Shown in pieces: positions 21,730-33,931 of a stretch of 64,000 nt of DNA; positions within the stretch are counted from its first letter, which is position 1, and each line of letters starts with the position of its first letter. The DNA comes from Symbiodinium sp. CCMP2592 (taxonomy: Eukaryota > Sar > Dinophyceae > Suessiales > Symbiodiniaceae), in contig CAJNDT010004879.1 in assembly GCA_905221615.1 (NCBI GenBank), positions 372,001-436,000 on the forward strand, in the 5' to 3' direction. The notes under the pieces are model-generated. The model did not search any database, had not been told where the DNA came from, and saw only the letters and a program-made list of their open reading frames with translations. The position numbers were made by a program, and so were the translations under genes.

Positions 21730-24700
21730 CTCTGATATGCCACCGCATCCACGTGCCTGGCTCTGCAGTCGGCTGAAGCCCCACGCCACCTTCGAGATAT
21801 GCGCCTTGAAAGCGTGAGATTTCGAGAAAATGGGGGTTGCCCCTGCTCGAGTTAAGAGCAGCTGGATCTCTCCAAGCACCGATTGAATTGGCATTTGACC
21901 CTCCGTTGCACGCCCAGCTTATCAACCTCCGGCTTCTTTTTCTCCAAAGCTGTGAAGCTGCCAACATGTCGGCAATTCAAAGAAGATCATCTGCACGTTG
22001 CAATGGCATGCAAGAGGCAGGTGTCCCCATCAAGATTCATTCCATATCATGCACAACTTCAGACCTTGAGGTCACAGGGGCCGGCAATCACTGACGAGCA
22101 AAGGCTTGAATTACTAAGTTATCACTGTTGGCAGCTAACCCAATCAAATTACATTGACCGGTTCACGTTATTGTGGCTCAGTTCTGCAGACGCTTAGCAG
22201 AGTCCCAGGTGGGTACAAGTAGGTGGCAGCAGTTCATACACAAATCTCGGCAGACCCTTAATTCAGAGTCTGATGGCGCTCATCCCATCTGACATGCCCT
22301 AGAAAGGCGCGTCCACGTGGCAGCACAAGTTCCCAGTCGAGATTCGGACTTGTCGTCATTTTGTCGAGCTGAGTTGGCAGGCTGCATGTTGGGTGAGCTG
22401 TGTCGCGCGCGGTCACGCGCTGTCGCAGCTGAGCGATGTCAGTCGTCGTGTAGCTGGCATGGTTACACTGTGGCTCATGGCATGGCAGACATACCGCATA
22501 CGTTGACGCTGCTTTGGCTCTTGACACGCTGCGACCAAAGCAGGTGATGCTCCAGCGCCCTGGCAGTGGGCAGAGGCAAAGTGGGTTGTTGCACCGTTGT
22601 GAGTTAATTCATGGCACCGCTTTTCCCGAATGCAGCCCAAAGCTAAGAGCCGGATAGCATTTTTGCCCTTTGGTGTGTTTCATTTGCCCTCCTCGCCCAA
22701 GTCCGTCTCGTTTTCCGTTATGCCGAGTCATCCTTGCTGAGTCTCACTGGAGGACCCACGACATGTTCAGCGGCACACCTGCAACTGCATCCTCGGCTGT
22801 CTTTCTCTCTTGTTTGAAAGGCCTTCCCGAGCAGAGCTCACCGCGATTGGCCTCACCCCTGCACAGGCAAGGAGGATTTATGTCGGTGACTCCAAGCCTG
22901 TTTATTTTCCGTCGCGAGGCAGACCAGGAGCTTGTCAGACAAAGTGAGCTGGAAGCCACGCACTGAGTTTCAGCAGCATGGCAACCCTTTGCCAAGAAAA
23001 ATCTCATCAGTCATCAGACGTTTATGCCGATGTCTTCATTGGAAGGACTGTGTACAATCGTGGCTCTTGTACACGGAATACTTCATCACAGGATGGAGCC
23101 GCAAACCCACCCCCTCCCTGATTGGGACCCAGGAAGGCGACATGTGCACGTCCTTGCTTTTCACGACATGCTTCGACAATGAAAAGGAACGCTGGTAGAC
23201 TCCGTCCAAACCTGTACACAAGGGACTGCAGGTTGTATTCTTCTCCCGACAGCTGTCAAAAGGATCGGCTCGGAGAAGATTCTCGCCTAGACTATCCGAG
23301 AAGAGTGAAGACAGATGAATGCAGTGTCTGACCGTGCGGAGGTCGTTTATGCAAGCATCACTCGTTGGATGATGCTATTTGGATGTATCATTTGCAGCGT
23401 GCCCAGTGCCAAATGAACTGCCTCTTGCGATTTGCGTCCTTGCACTTTCGGATGTGCGCGCGTGGTTAAAATCTTTGTCCTTCATGAAAGTCGTAGCAGC
23501 TCCGTTTAGTCCTGCACACCCATGCCGAAAGTGTGGCTGAGGTGCTTTGCTGCCCGTGAGCCTCGTCCTGTTCTCGTACTTGATATACAGTAACGCGGAT
23601 GCAGCAAGATGTCAGCACGCTCACAGAAGATTTGACATCGCTTGATACAACTCGTCGTGTTTGCTTGGACTGTGCGATGCTGCAGCACGTCTGACTCAGA
23701 GTTTTGTTTCGCTAGCCGGCAAGCATCGTGCAGTTGCTCAGCTGTCAGGCTTTGCCCAGGAATCGTGGAAGGACTGTTGCAAGTAAGACTTTCGACAAAG
23801 GCAAGGAGCACAGCTTTGAGGATCTGCTCCCGGACAGCTGTGTTTTTGCCGAAGGACTGCGACGTGCCACTGCGTGTGTGGTTCTATGTGGCGATGGCAG
23901 GGCAGAGCCGAAGTCGAAATCTAACGGCATGGGTGGCTCTGAAGATAATGTCGATGCATAGGGTTTTTGTATCCCAGCTTCATGTAACGTACCAAGTGTG
24001 GCGCAGGGTGGAGAGCGTGGCCTGAGCTTGCTTGCTTAGTGTGCTGATTCTCTGCCGCAGTTCAACATCGCCTACCACATCAACCTGGGCGGCAGATCGC
24101 TTCATCGACAGGTGATCAGGACAGGAGTTTTCCGCACACATGTTGGAAGCAGTGTCTGTGCCCGTATGTAGTTGGAGGAGCGTGTGTAGATACCAGGCCC
24201 GGTGCCAAGCAACAAAGCACTTCACGAGTGGAAGCCGTCACCTCGAGACCTATGAGGCACCCGAGCAGAGCCTGGAGATTCCTCCGGCACGTGTGAGGCA
24301 TCCGGGCATCTCATGACGTCAAATCCTGACCGACATTTCAAGAGCGGGTCTGCCAGCGGGTCTGATAGAACTTTCATGGGGTGACAGGCGCGTTTAGCAG
24401 TTGCAGCCTTGCATGCCAATCATGTTCAAGGGTGCCAAGGAGACTTGCTGGAAGCAAGCTACTTGTAGAGCTTACAGTAGCACGGCGAGAATCGGGAAGT
24501 CGGGTCTTGCAAGGACAAGGCAGGCCGCAAGCCTTATGTTCGCCACAAGACGCCAGGTTCTACCACTGGCTGACGACTATTTTTGTCTTCTCGCGCCGCC
24601 GGCACGTCTTGCTGCATTTCTATGCAGAAATTTTTGAAGCTCCGTTTGGCCAGGTGGCACTGCATTGGCCTGCACTGGACCCGCATCAGCCTTTCGCCTG

Positions 24701-25920
24701 GGGCACAGTGAACAGCGACATCAAGAGAGCAGAGTCAGCAGAGCAGTACACAAAACCTCCATACTCCCAGCACAGTCCTGCTGATAGTCTGAGAGATGCC
24801 TGTGATTCACGTGAGACGACGACATGGCGGTGCGTTGTGCTTTCGCAAGGTATCTCTAGGGCCTAGGGCTCCACAAGCATCTTGGCATTTGCAGCATTCC
24901 GCATCTATTGCCATTGCCGCAGGTGCCATGAGACTGCTCCCAACATGTTCATGGCCACCTACCTTTTTGCTGCATTCAATGCAATACTGGCAGGTTTACC
25001 TGTCTCTGCAGCTTGTATACGTTCTGGGTTCAGTCTCATGCGGCAACGATGCAAGGTGAACAAGGTTGAGGGTTAATGGCTCCAGTTTGTGTGTTTCTGG
25101 ATCTGTTTGCCCGATATAGGATCCTGAAGCGGAGCTGTGCGGCGCCCGCCGTAGGAATTTCGAGTCTGAGGCAAGCGTGCCTGAAAGAGAGCCCAAGGCC
25201 GCGGCAACCAAGCCAATAAAGCGACAAACCCCTGCAACAGTGATATGGCACAGTGTAAATCAACCTGCTCTATGCAGCTGAAGTCTGCTGTGGTGTGCTG
25301 CAGTCTTCAGCAGTCGAGTTTTCGTTCAACTCGGAATGCGCGATGATGCCAGGTCTTTTTCACAATATTCACAGTGGTCTCGACCTATGGGTCGCATGCT
25401 TGGGGGGAGCTTGCTATCCTCGGCCATGGCAAGGCGATCTAGAAAGGGAACTCTCGACAGCAGCGACTCAGGTTGCAACACATGCTGGCCTCCCTGCTCC
25501 GCCGGGGCACCGAGAAAAGACAGAGGAGAAGAGAGAGCGGGTCGGATCGTCTTCTTCAGCGCTTCACCGCACGCCTCGCTGGATCTGCTGCAGGTCGGGG
25601 CCTCCTCCCCTCTTCCATGGTCTCCGACCGGGCAGCGCCCGAGGCACGTCGCCGGCTCCACGCTGCAACGTGCAGACTAAATTGAGCCGTAAGTTGTTGT
25701 TTCAGGGCACAATCGAACTGCAGCAGACCGTGATCTTCGACCCACAGGAGCATCGAGCCTGATTGCACCTGTGCGACTGCTGCCGCAGTGTGGATGGCAG
25801 AGTGATCCTCAAGTCCATGGCCACTGCTCTTGCATCAGCTGAACTACATACCTCATACCTGCACCAGCTTGCATCCCGGCTTCTTGGGGCTGAAACATTG
25901 CGCCATGATGCTGCTCAGAC
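21730..25920. other. Long interval without a supported gene
   Basis: Scattered open frames occur (21883-22197, 23728-23961, 24381-24866, 25295-25762), some with protein-like short stretches such as EDHLHVAMACKRQVSPSRF. None shows a motif or consistent splice borders. No arrays. The part nearest 25.9 kb probably contains 5' exons of the RING gene. Confidence 0.3.
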
Positions 25921-25935
25921 ACGGTCCAGCCATTA

Positions 25936-26400
25936 GTGCCTGATGTATTTGTTGAGGAGTTCGGAGATGCGCTGCAGTGTCCGGTTTGCATGGAGGACCG
26001 TTCTCCTGCTCTTGTTCCAAATCTCAGCCGCCTTCCAGATACTTCCGCTGCAGGACTTCAGCAAGGAGCACAAAATCAAGAAGACTGTATGTCTCGGGCT
26101 CTGACCGTCTTGCTCATCGTGAAACTCTGCTAGCGTCGTGGACAAGATGCGAAGTTGCTGCTCGGAAAGATCAGTTCCGGCTTGCTGTTGCATCTACAGG
26201 TGGGCATTATTTCCACGAGAGTTGCTTGGTCCACTGGCCGGTGGACTCAGCAAGAACTACAGTGATCAACGTTTTGGAGAAACGCAGTGACTCAGTGTGT
26301 TTGCGAGTTGGCGGCTGCAGAGCCTTGATGCATCCCAGGCTGAAAGTCAACAGAAATTGCCCCTTGTGTCGCAGGGATCTGGCGCTGGCCTCAGCACCCC
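25936..26400 (+). CDS. RING-H2-type zinc finger protein, probable E3 ubiquitin ligase (partial)
   Basis: The first metal pair is CPVCME in the frame VFVEEFGDALQCPVC (ends 25995). An exon at 26200-26236 encodes GHYFHESCLVHW, the H-x2-H-x2-C-L-x2-W core. A GC-AG intron (26237-26338) joins it in frame to LKVNRNCPLCRRDLALAS, the final CPLC pair. Seven of the eight RING ligands are therefore visible. The third Cys, normally just before GHxFH, was not located; it probably lies in a short exon between 25996 and 26199. RING domains recruit E2 ubiquitin-conjugating enzymes; the substrate is unknown. The donor at 25996 would be GA. N-terminal exons and the stop were not fixed. Confidence 0.78.
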
Positions 26401-26419
26401 GCCATCATGCATTTTCCTC

Positions 26420-27960
26420 ACAGTGCCGCCGGCTCCCAGCCCGAGAAACCACAAAGTCCCAAAGGTGGTTGCCTTGCCGATAAGCTGGCCGTCACAAAAC
26501 AAGCGATCTGTATCTTGACCTCAACCCAGAGCACACTTCTCTCATCAATCCCATCCTGCAGTATCCGATGGAAAGCTGTACGTCGCAAAGTAAGTTTCCA
26601 GAAAACCATGCTCGCAGCTGCAGAGATGTCAGAGTTCAGTGGTGCCCTCGTGGGTAAAGCCGCGATGTCCGTTTCGCCAGTTTGCACCAAGCCACGGAAT
26701 TGCTTAGGCCACCAGCCTGGAGAGTGGCAACTCAGACTCGGAAGAGGTCAGCCGAGTGTGCAGTACACTAGCCTAACCTCTGTATCCTGCAATGAACTTA
26801 ACAGAGCCTTCACGTGCATATACGTGCATGTCCATACTCCCGGAAGAGGCATTGCTTTGCGTGGTAATGGCATGCAAGCCACGCAGAATTCTAGAGGGCT
26901 GTGGTGGACAAGTGCCAGGACGACTCTGCTGCAGTCAGTCCTGAACGCATTGGTGCCACGGGAGCTGCCGGAAATGCTCAGGCAGCATTGACATCAGCGC
27001 CTCGTGTTTCAGACCTTTGGCAGAGACCAAGCTGTAATGGGACACAGCTACAGTAGCTCCTAGCTCCGCAATCGCATTTGGAAGTTTAAAAACACCCCGC
27101 CCTGCGGCCTTGCCGCACGCTTGTGACGTTGTGCGCCTCGAGCCGAGTCCGAAGAGGTGTCCAATCCCGGCACCGATCCCGAGGCAGGCTCTCAGCGCTG
27201 AGGGGCGGGAATGCATTGAAGAGAGCCTTCTCATGGAAGCAGTTTATTCTGCGCATCTCTACGCAATATGCATTATCATGGAACAAGGTGATCCAAAACA
27301 ACGGAAATGCTTGGCGCTACTTTGAGTCGAGGCGCCGCTTGCCGTGGTGCCCACGCCGCGTGAGGTGCATTGGAGAATCATTGGGGTCTTGCGGATACTC
27401 CTCGCTTTCGACTGTGTGTAAGCCATGTGCAGTCTAATCGTAAAGCCACCCGTCAAGCTGCTGATGACACGCGGCTCTATTCGCAAGCTTTCAGGGCGTC
27501 GTTGCCTTCGAAGAAGCACCGCAAAGCAGCGAGGCCTGGTGAAGTATTGACCAGCTTGAGTTCAATGGTTCAAGCTTCACGTCCACAGCCAGGTGGTTGT
27601 GCAAGCGAATGTTCGGCAGCGCTAGCACGGACCTCATGAGTTTCGGGAAGTCTTGGCTCAACATGACACACCGCGAGAGCAGCGTTCCGGTGCACTGGGT
27701 GGTGACAGTGAAGAAATGCCAGTCATGCTCAATGCTGCTGTTTATGTCTGTTGTCCGTTGTATATGTATATATGCGTTTCTACACACATATGTATGCAAT
27801 GTGGGTGTCGGTTTAGTAGTGGGGTACCCCCCCCCCTCCCGACCAAAAAAAAGATTCTATTTAAAGTGGAGCCGGACAGGGGTCAGGGGTCTGAGTGGCA
27901 GGGAATTGGGAGGTGCCGGGGTTTGGGGGGTTGGCTTGGGTGCAGGGTCTGCGGTTCTGC
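26420..27960. other. Interval without a supported gene
   Basis: A frame at 26407-26991 stays open but carries no motif. 27830-27855 has a C run and an A run (CCCCCCCCCTCCC, CCAAAAAAAAG). No RNA gene is recognised. Confidence 0.3.
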
Positions 27961-27979
27961 GCGAATTTCTGAAGCTTTG

Positions 27980-28630
27980 TGCGGTACAATAATAGTACAG
28001 TAGTACAATAGTAGTACAGTAGAAATAATACAGTAGTAGTACAATAGTAGTACAATAATAGTGCAGTAGTACAATAGTAGTACAACAGTAGTACAGTGGT
28101 AGTACAATAGTAGTAAAGTAGTAGTACAATAATAGTACAGTAGTACAATAGTAGCACAATAGTAGTGCAGTAGTAGTACAGTAGCAGTACGATAATAGTA
28201 CAGTAGTACAATAGTAGTACAGTAGTAGTACAGTAGTAGTACAATAATAGTGCAGTAGTACAATAGTAACACAACAGTAGTACAGTGGTAGTACAATAGT
28301 AGTACAGTAGTAGTACAATAATAGTACAGTAGTACGCTAGTACAACAATAGTAGTACAGTAGTAGTACAGTAGTAGTACGATTATAGTACCGTAGTACAA
28401 TAGTAGTACAGTAGTAGTACACTAGTAGTGCAGTAGTACAATAGTAGTACAGTGGTAGTACAATAGTAGTACAGTAGTAATACGATAGTAGTACAGTAGT
28501 ACAATAGTAGTACAGTAATAGTACAGTGGTAGTGCAATAGTAGTACAGTAGTACACTAGTAGTACAGTAGTAGTACAACAGTAGTACAGTAGTACAGTAG
28601 TAATACAGTAGTAGTACAGAAATAATACCA
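27980..28630. repeat. GTA/CAATAGTA trinucleotide-based satellite, about 640 bp
   Basis: Runs of AGTAGTACA, AATAGTAGTACAGT and related units without interruption longer than a few bases. Long minus-strand open frames (Tyr/Thr/Val/Leu/Cys only) are translations of this array, not genes. It ends at AGCAAAGCATAAAGCCAG, which is itself duplicated at 28634-28652 and 28671-28689 immediately before the telomere-like tract. Confidence 0.92.
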
Positions 28631-28694
28631 ATAAGCAAAGCATAAAGCCAGTGAGCACATTCCCCCAATAAGCAAAGCATAAAGCCAGCGCCTG

Positions 28695-28808
28695 AAACCC
28701 TAAACCCTAAACCCTAAACCCTGAACCCTAAACCCTAACAAACCCTAAACCCTAACGAACCCTAAACTCCTAAACCCTAACAAACCCTAAACCCTAAGCC
28801 CTAAACCT
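28695..28808. repeat. Interstitial telomeric repeat, (CCCTAAA)n
   Basis: About fifteen CCCTAAA units (minus-strand TTTAGGG), some degraded to CCCTAAC or CCCTGAA or carrying AACAA insertions. TTTAGGG is the telomere unit of plants and of dinoflagellates studied so far. The orientation places the telomere-proximal end to the left. A second G-rich patch with TTTAGGGTTGGG lies at 29060-29100. Confidence 0.9.
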
Positions 28809-29980
28809 TCCCAAAGGGGGGTCGGTCCAGATTGGACCCAAAATTGAATTTTTTATACAAACTTTAGTACTGGAGAGGCCTCTTTTGAGCTAGGGTCGAA
28901 TCCCCGATTCGGCGGTTCACCCTAGCAGCCCCCCCCAATAAGCAAGGCATACAGTAGCAGTACAATAGTACGATAGTAGTACAGTAGTAGTACAGAGTCC
29001 CATTCCTGACGCCCCAATAAGCGAAACAATTCTGCAAGAGATTTTAGGTCTTCAGGGCCAGGGTTTTAGGGTTGGGTGGGGGTTTGGGTGGGGGTTTAGG
29101 TCGTGGCTGCCTTAAGATTGACCATCAGCAAATAGCACAGCCCCGCCACCAAAAAATCACCCCAGCCAAAAAAAAAACCGCATTAATTAGTACCCCAAAA
29201 ATTTTACTCGGATTCGGAATTAGCACCCAAAAAAACACATTAAAGGAGCCTATATTCCTAAACCGACACCAACATTACATGTCATGACAATGCCACTGTG
29301 CCGAGGCATGCCGTGTCTCCCTGAACAGGGCGAGAAAGAAGTGAGAGGAGCGATGCCAGTCGGCATTCTGCCTGTGTTTGCCATCATCAGAGGAGCATTT
29401 ACTCTTTGATAAGCAACACTAGAGGGCAGTATGAATGGCCGCTCGGACTATAGGGCCAAACTACACTACAGTCACTACAGTATCAGAACACGCATGCATA
29501 ACCTCCTTGGCCTAACTGACGACTTGCAAAGCTCGCGCCAGCACCCAGCACCCGAAGGGTGCCTGTGCATAGCAGATGGTGAGTGTGTGACAACCACTCA
29601 TGCTGAACAAAAGCTGTCACAGGTTTTGGTGAAGGCGAGATGAGTTTGAAAGGTCAGTGAGGGCTAAGGCTGAGGAATGTAGAATTAGCAGTCAGCACAG
29701 CTGACAGAAGCCTTATGGGCATGAAGCTGCAGCTGTGTCTTCTGCTGCTTGCTGGCCTCCCTGGACTCGCCCTGGCTCTGCACATCTGTGCGCTTCCCAG
29801 ATGAGGGCCCAGATCTCTGAGAGGAAAGAAGGCGGTTCTGGTTTTACAAGCAAAGCGGCTTTGGCAGCTCTGGCGACATGTCGGGTGTCACATCCCGACG
29901 TTTGTCCTGGATGCTGCTGTAGCCGAGGGCTTTCGGGGGATGTCGCGGGATCTGGGCGAAAGCGGGGACACATGGAGTAG
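28809..29980. other. Interval without a gene; satellite islands and A-rich patch
   Basis: 28950-28995 repeats the GTA satellite. TGGGGG/GGGTTTGGG occurs at 29070-29100. 29140-29280 is rich in A and C (CCAAAAAA runs). CCAATAAGC(A/G)AA(A/G) recurs at 28666, 28937 and 29014, each time beside satellite or telomere sequence. From 29400 on no motif is seen. Confidence 0.5.
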
Positions 29981-29984
29981 CAGC

Positions 29985-32427
29985 ATGCCTTTAAGGCTGC
30001 AGATGGCACGCATTCTGTGCCTTCACGGCTGGCGCACCAACGCCGCGGTTATGGCTGCTCGGCTCAGCATCACAATCTCCAAGTATGTCCAAGCCAATGC
30101 ATGCCAGCCACTTAAGGAGCGACAACTGGCACAGTTAAAGGTCAAGCTGGGCGAGTCAGTTGCGTTCTCCCACTTGGAAGGGTCCCATGCTGAGTCCGCC
30201 TTTTACCTCAAACGTCCGTTCCCCTGGAACAGTCTGCCCTCCGAATCGGCAGGCCCATCTCTGGTATGCTTGCAGCAGATGACGATGTCGAGCAGGCTTG
30301 TGACCTTGTTGAGCCATGAAGGCGGCTTGTAGGCGTTCACCAAGCCTCAGCTACAATTTAAGACGGCTTTGTGCCACGCACCGTCTATCTCTCACTAAGA
30401 GGTAGGTGAGCAAACCATCGCTGGAAAGGAGTGCATTCCACCGTACTACCAGTGGTGGGAACCTCTGGATGGTGTGGCGGGACAGCTCGAAGCTGTGCGG
30501 TATGTGGCTGAGCACATTCGTCCAAGTCTCAGCAAGTTTCACTTGCACTTGCATCCTCCCGCTGTCGACATTCTCGGCGTGTCCACATACGTGACAGGCA
30601 AACGGGGTCCTTTCGATGCTCTGTTGGGCTTCTCAGAGGCGGTTCCATTTCTGGATGCCTCTTCTCAGTCGGTCCACCGCACTCGCCACCCCCCTGAACA
30701 GCGTCGCAGGGTGCCGCCTGTGCCACCGCAGTCCTTGCAGCCTTGCATGGCGCCGGGCGAGGCTCCGCGGAGGCGCAAACTGCAGTGAGCTGCCAATGGA
30801 GCAAACCAGGCCCGTCGCAGTAGCCAAGCGACTGCGAAGGTGGAGAGATAATCTTTCAAGTTCGCTCCTCCGGCTCACATGTCTTTCAGTACTGTTTCTC
30901 AAAACACACAGGCACTTCGTCAAAGGGTGGCCGGATTGGTTTAGAAGGCAAAGGCCCGGAAAAGGATGCTTTTATTATCTTTTCGTCGTGCGTCAACTGG
31001 AGCTCGCCATGCGAGACATAGCAGTGTGTTACTGTGCACTGTTGGTTACACTGTAGTTCTCAGCAGACGTAACGACATCCTGCACCGCAGGAACAAGGTG
31101 ACACGACTACACCGACCCACTAGCGTTAGCTGCTTCCACCGTTGTGATCTGAGACCCAGAGGTTCGGCAACAGCTGAAGAACGAGCTGGCAGATGTCCGC
31201 ACCCCAGGGAGGTTGAAGCTTCTTTGCGGGCCTGCCCTTCAACCATGAATGTGGAAACGCAGCTGGCTTTGCATGTTCCCGGCACAAAAGCGGTGTCGTT
31301 GCTGCCGGCAGACTCTAGACACAGTACATCTGGTTCTTCAGCTTTCGTACCTGCTTCGGCTGCCTTCATGCAGTCTGGGGACTGTCAGGAAATGCGCAAA
31401 GTATTGAGCACAATGTGCTGTCCACGGAACACTAGCTGCAGCTACAGTGCCATTCAAGCTAACAGAGCTACGAGTCGACCAAGCAGCGGTTTAGCCCGTT
31501 GACTACATGAGGTGCCACGGCCGCGGTTTGTGATCTGTGTCTGCGGCATTCCGCCCGATGACTTCCGACCGGGCTGCTTCTGCTTCGGCCGTGGCCACAA
31601 GGCGCACACTTGCAAAACGAGCCTCAGAATCCCTTTGGAGCCTTTGGCCCTCGTAGCACCTTGCTGCCATGCTCAGTTTCTTACAAACCAAGCAACGCAC
31701 CAGTGCTCGAGCCTGTTTTGAAATGAATGAGCGGTGTCCACCACCAACCCAAGGAACCCCGAATTGGCAAAACCTGTTCGAAGCAAAACCTTGGAGGTTT
31801 GCCAAGTGCCGGTTCCCTCGATTCATGTCATTGGCGAGAGTGACGGCGATCGACATGGCAGCGAAGAGCTCGCGGAGGCAGCCACGATGTGTCGTGCTGC
31901 TCCACTCTTCAACCGACAGCATCACCTGAAATCGCTGCTGCTTAAGTCCTTTTTGAAGGCACGCATGCATCCACGTGGCATGCGGTGATCGATGTAAGCC
32001 CTGCATGCACAGGAGTGGTATGGTGTGTCTCCAGCAGCTCTCAAAAACAGCGACAGCAAGCCGCTCACTCTGCGCTTGTCTCACCACACCACACTGCTGC
32101 TCTTGGACCCTGTGCGTTGGACAGCCTCTGTCAGCAGTTCACACGGACCACAGGATCGTTCGCCACCCTCACGGCCACAGATTTCCACTGGCAGCTGAGA
32201 TTGCATTCGGCTGATATGCATCTTGCACGTGCAACACCCTCCCACTTGATCGAATATGACCACACATGGGCGGGCTTGGTGCATCTTGTATTCAGGACTG
32301 CCGACAGCTGGCGGACGCCATTCGAGAGCTCGTTCGCAAGGAAGTCCGAACGGTGGCTGGGCTGCTGATTGTTGCTGCATCTCTGTCTCTTGAAGGTTCA
32401 GACATACGAATGTCTGCCCGAAACTAG
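29985..32427 (+). CDS. Serine hydrolase of the FSH1/OVCA2 family (complete, nine exons)
   Basis: Exons: 30003-30053, 30117-30188, 30429-30519, 30598-30638, 30710-30751, 31512-31572, 31807-31888, 32154-32196, 32296-32427. They join in frame to 204 codons plus TAG, close to the usual family length of 210-240. Motifs in order: RILCLHGWRTNAAVM (first strand and oxyanion region), SVAFSHLEGSH, YYQWWEPLDG, GPFDALLGFSEG (nucleophile elbow GxSxG, split by an intron between E and G), RFVICVCG, PSIHVIGESDG (catalytic Asp) and VRHPHGHRFP (catalytic His). The triad is intact. FSH proteins hydrolyse esters or thioesters, and OVCA2 cleaves long-chain alkyl esters; the substrate here is inference. An in-frame ATG at 29985 could extend the start by six codons. 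Introns: five GC, two GT, one GA. The gene begins about 1.2 kb after the telomere-like tract. Confidence 0.92.
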
Positions 32428-33931
32428 ACACCTCACTCACTAATATGCACTCAAGAAACGTTGGAAACGAAAGTCAGCACGGAAGGACTGCGCAAAGCTT
32501 GCCGAAGCCAGCCGCCTGGCAGCGGCTGGATGTTAAACTGCCTAATGAGAGCAAAGCATTTGCACGAGTTGCACGCGCATGCGATCAAATGCACGCATAG
32601 ACTCTGCATTAATTTTGGTGTGTAGCTGATGACAGTCGCCCTGAATTTGTAAAGGAAGGGTGTGTCAGGAGCCTGTACAGACAGTCGGCAACTTGCAACT
32701 GGCAGGAAATTCAATTGTCCGACTGGGCTGCTCCGCAGCTATCGACCGGAGCCAGAACAGGAAAACTTGGCACCACACGATCGCAGCGCCGGAGAGCAAA
32801 CGGAACAGTGCCAGCTGCTACTTACATGCATCATGCGATGAGAATCCAGGCATTGGATCGACTCAGACTAGAACTTTGCAGTGCGTGTACTTGTCTTAGA
32901 GGTTTGGTCTGCATTGGCGTTGGGCTAGCGTTTGAGCGCTCATGGCTCTCTCCCAAGTACGATATTTACGTTACTGCAGCAACTCTGATCCTCACCTGGC
33001 CATTTGGCGCGGATGTTTCTCAGAATGGCGCAGCTCGGTCCGTGAGCAGCACCGTCATCTGAGTCGGCCGCTGCATCCCTGCATCATGGCTGCCGTTGCC
33101 TGTAGACGGGAAGCGGCAATTTGCAGGACGGGGATCGAATGGATTATCAATGGATGCATCAGCTGATTAAGCGATGATCTCCCCCATCTGTACTTGCTCA
33201 TGCATCGCCCAGTCAATTCAGTGACAGGCGATCTGGCATGTGTCGCGGGAGCCGATGCCCACGTGCCCCATGCCGCATGGCTTTCATCGGAGATCTTCGT
33301 ATGGGGTCGACGGATCGAAGCAGACCCATACTCCGGAAGTTGGGACCTACGCTTCTTCGCTCACTCTTCCTTTCTGCTTCTACGATCAGTCTAGGCTTTC
33401 GGCATGACAGAAATCTAAAGTTCATTGATTGTTCGGGGATTTGGCGCCGTCATGTTTCAGTGAGTCGCCTACGGACGATCTCTGAAACCACCCCGACAAG
33501 CATGTGGCTCGGATATCGCCAGCATAAGATAGCTTAAGGCTCCCGAGCCCTGAAGATCCCTGAATTAAGAACAGTATCTCCTTGTGTTGTATATTCCAGG
33601 GGCTCTGCATGCGACTTCTAGGACCTGGGTCAAGACAACTACTTGCTTCAAGCACTGGAGTACACTCCTGTTGGGCGAGAGAAGTTTGGGATATGCGTTG
33701 ATGCATGTGTGCGCCCCGGGGCAACCTTCAGAAATTCTCTGACCTGAGCCTTCCTTGCCAGCCCCTAAATCCGACAGAGACCCGCATTCGCGGATCTTCC
33801 CCTGTCCAGGCGAGCTGAGAACCTGCGGGATCCGAGATGGGCTTCTTCAAGGGAGTGCTCGAAGCTTGTCAAAGAAAGCAGTAGATTTTAATAGCAACTC
33901 AAATGTCAAGCTTATTCCGTTTACCGTAAGC
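32428..33931. other. Intergenic interval between the hydrolase and PPR genes
   Basis: Open frames at 32660-33062 and 33238-33537 carry no motif; the first ends in a moderately hydrophobic stretch. The PPR frame is already open from 33755, so an upstream PPR exon or a 5' untranslated part may lie in 33755-33931. Confidence 0.3.

Noticed and set aside
27857-28680. Long minus-strand open frames made of Tyr, Thr, Val, Leu and Cys
   Set aside because: Translation of the GTA satellite; no other residues and no flanking coding signal.
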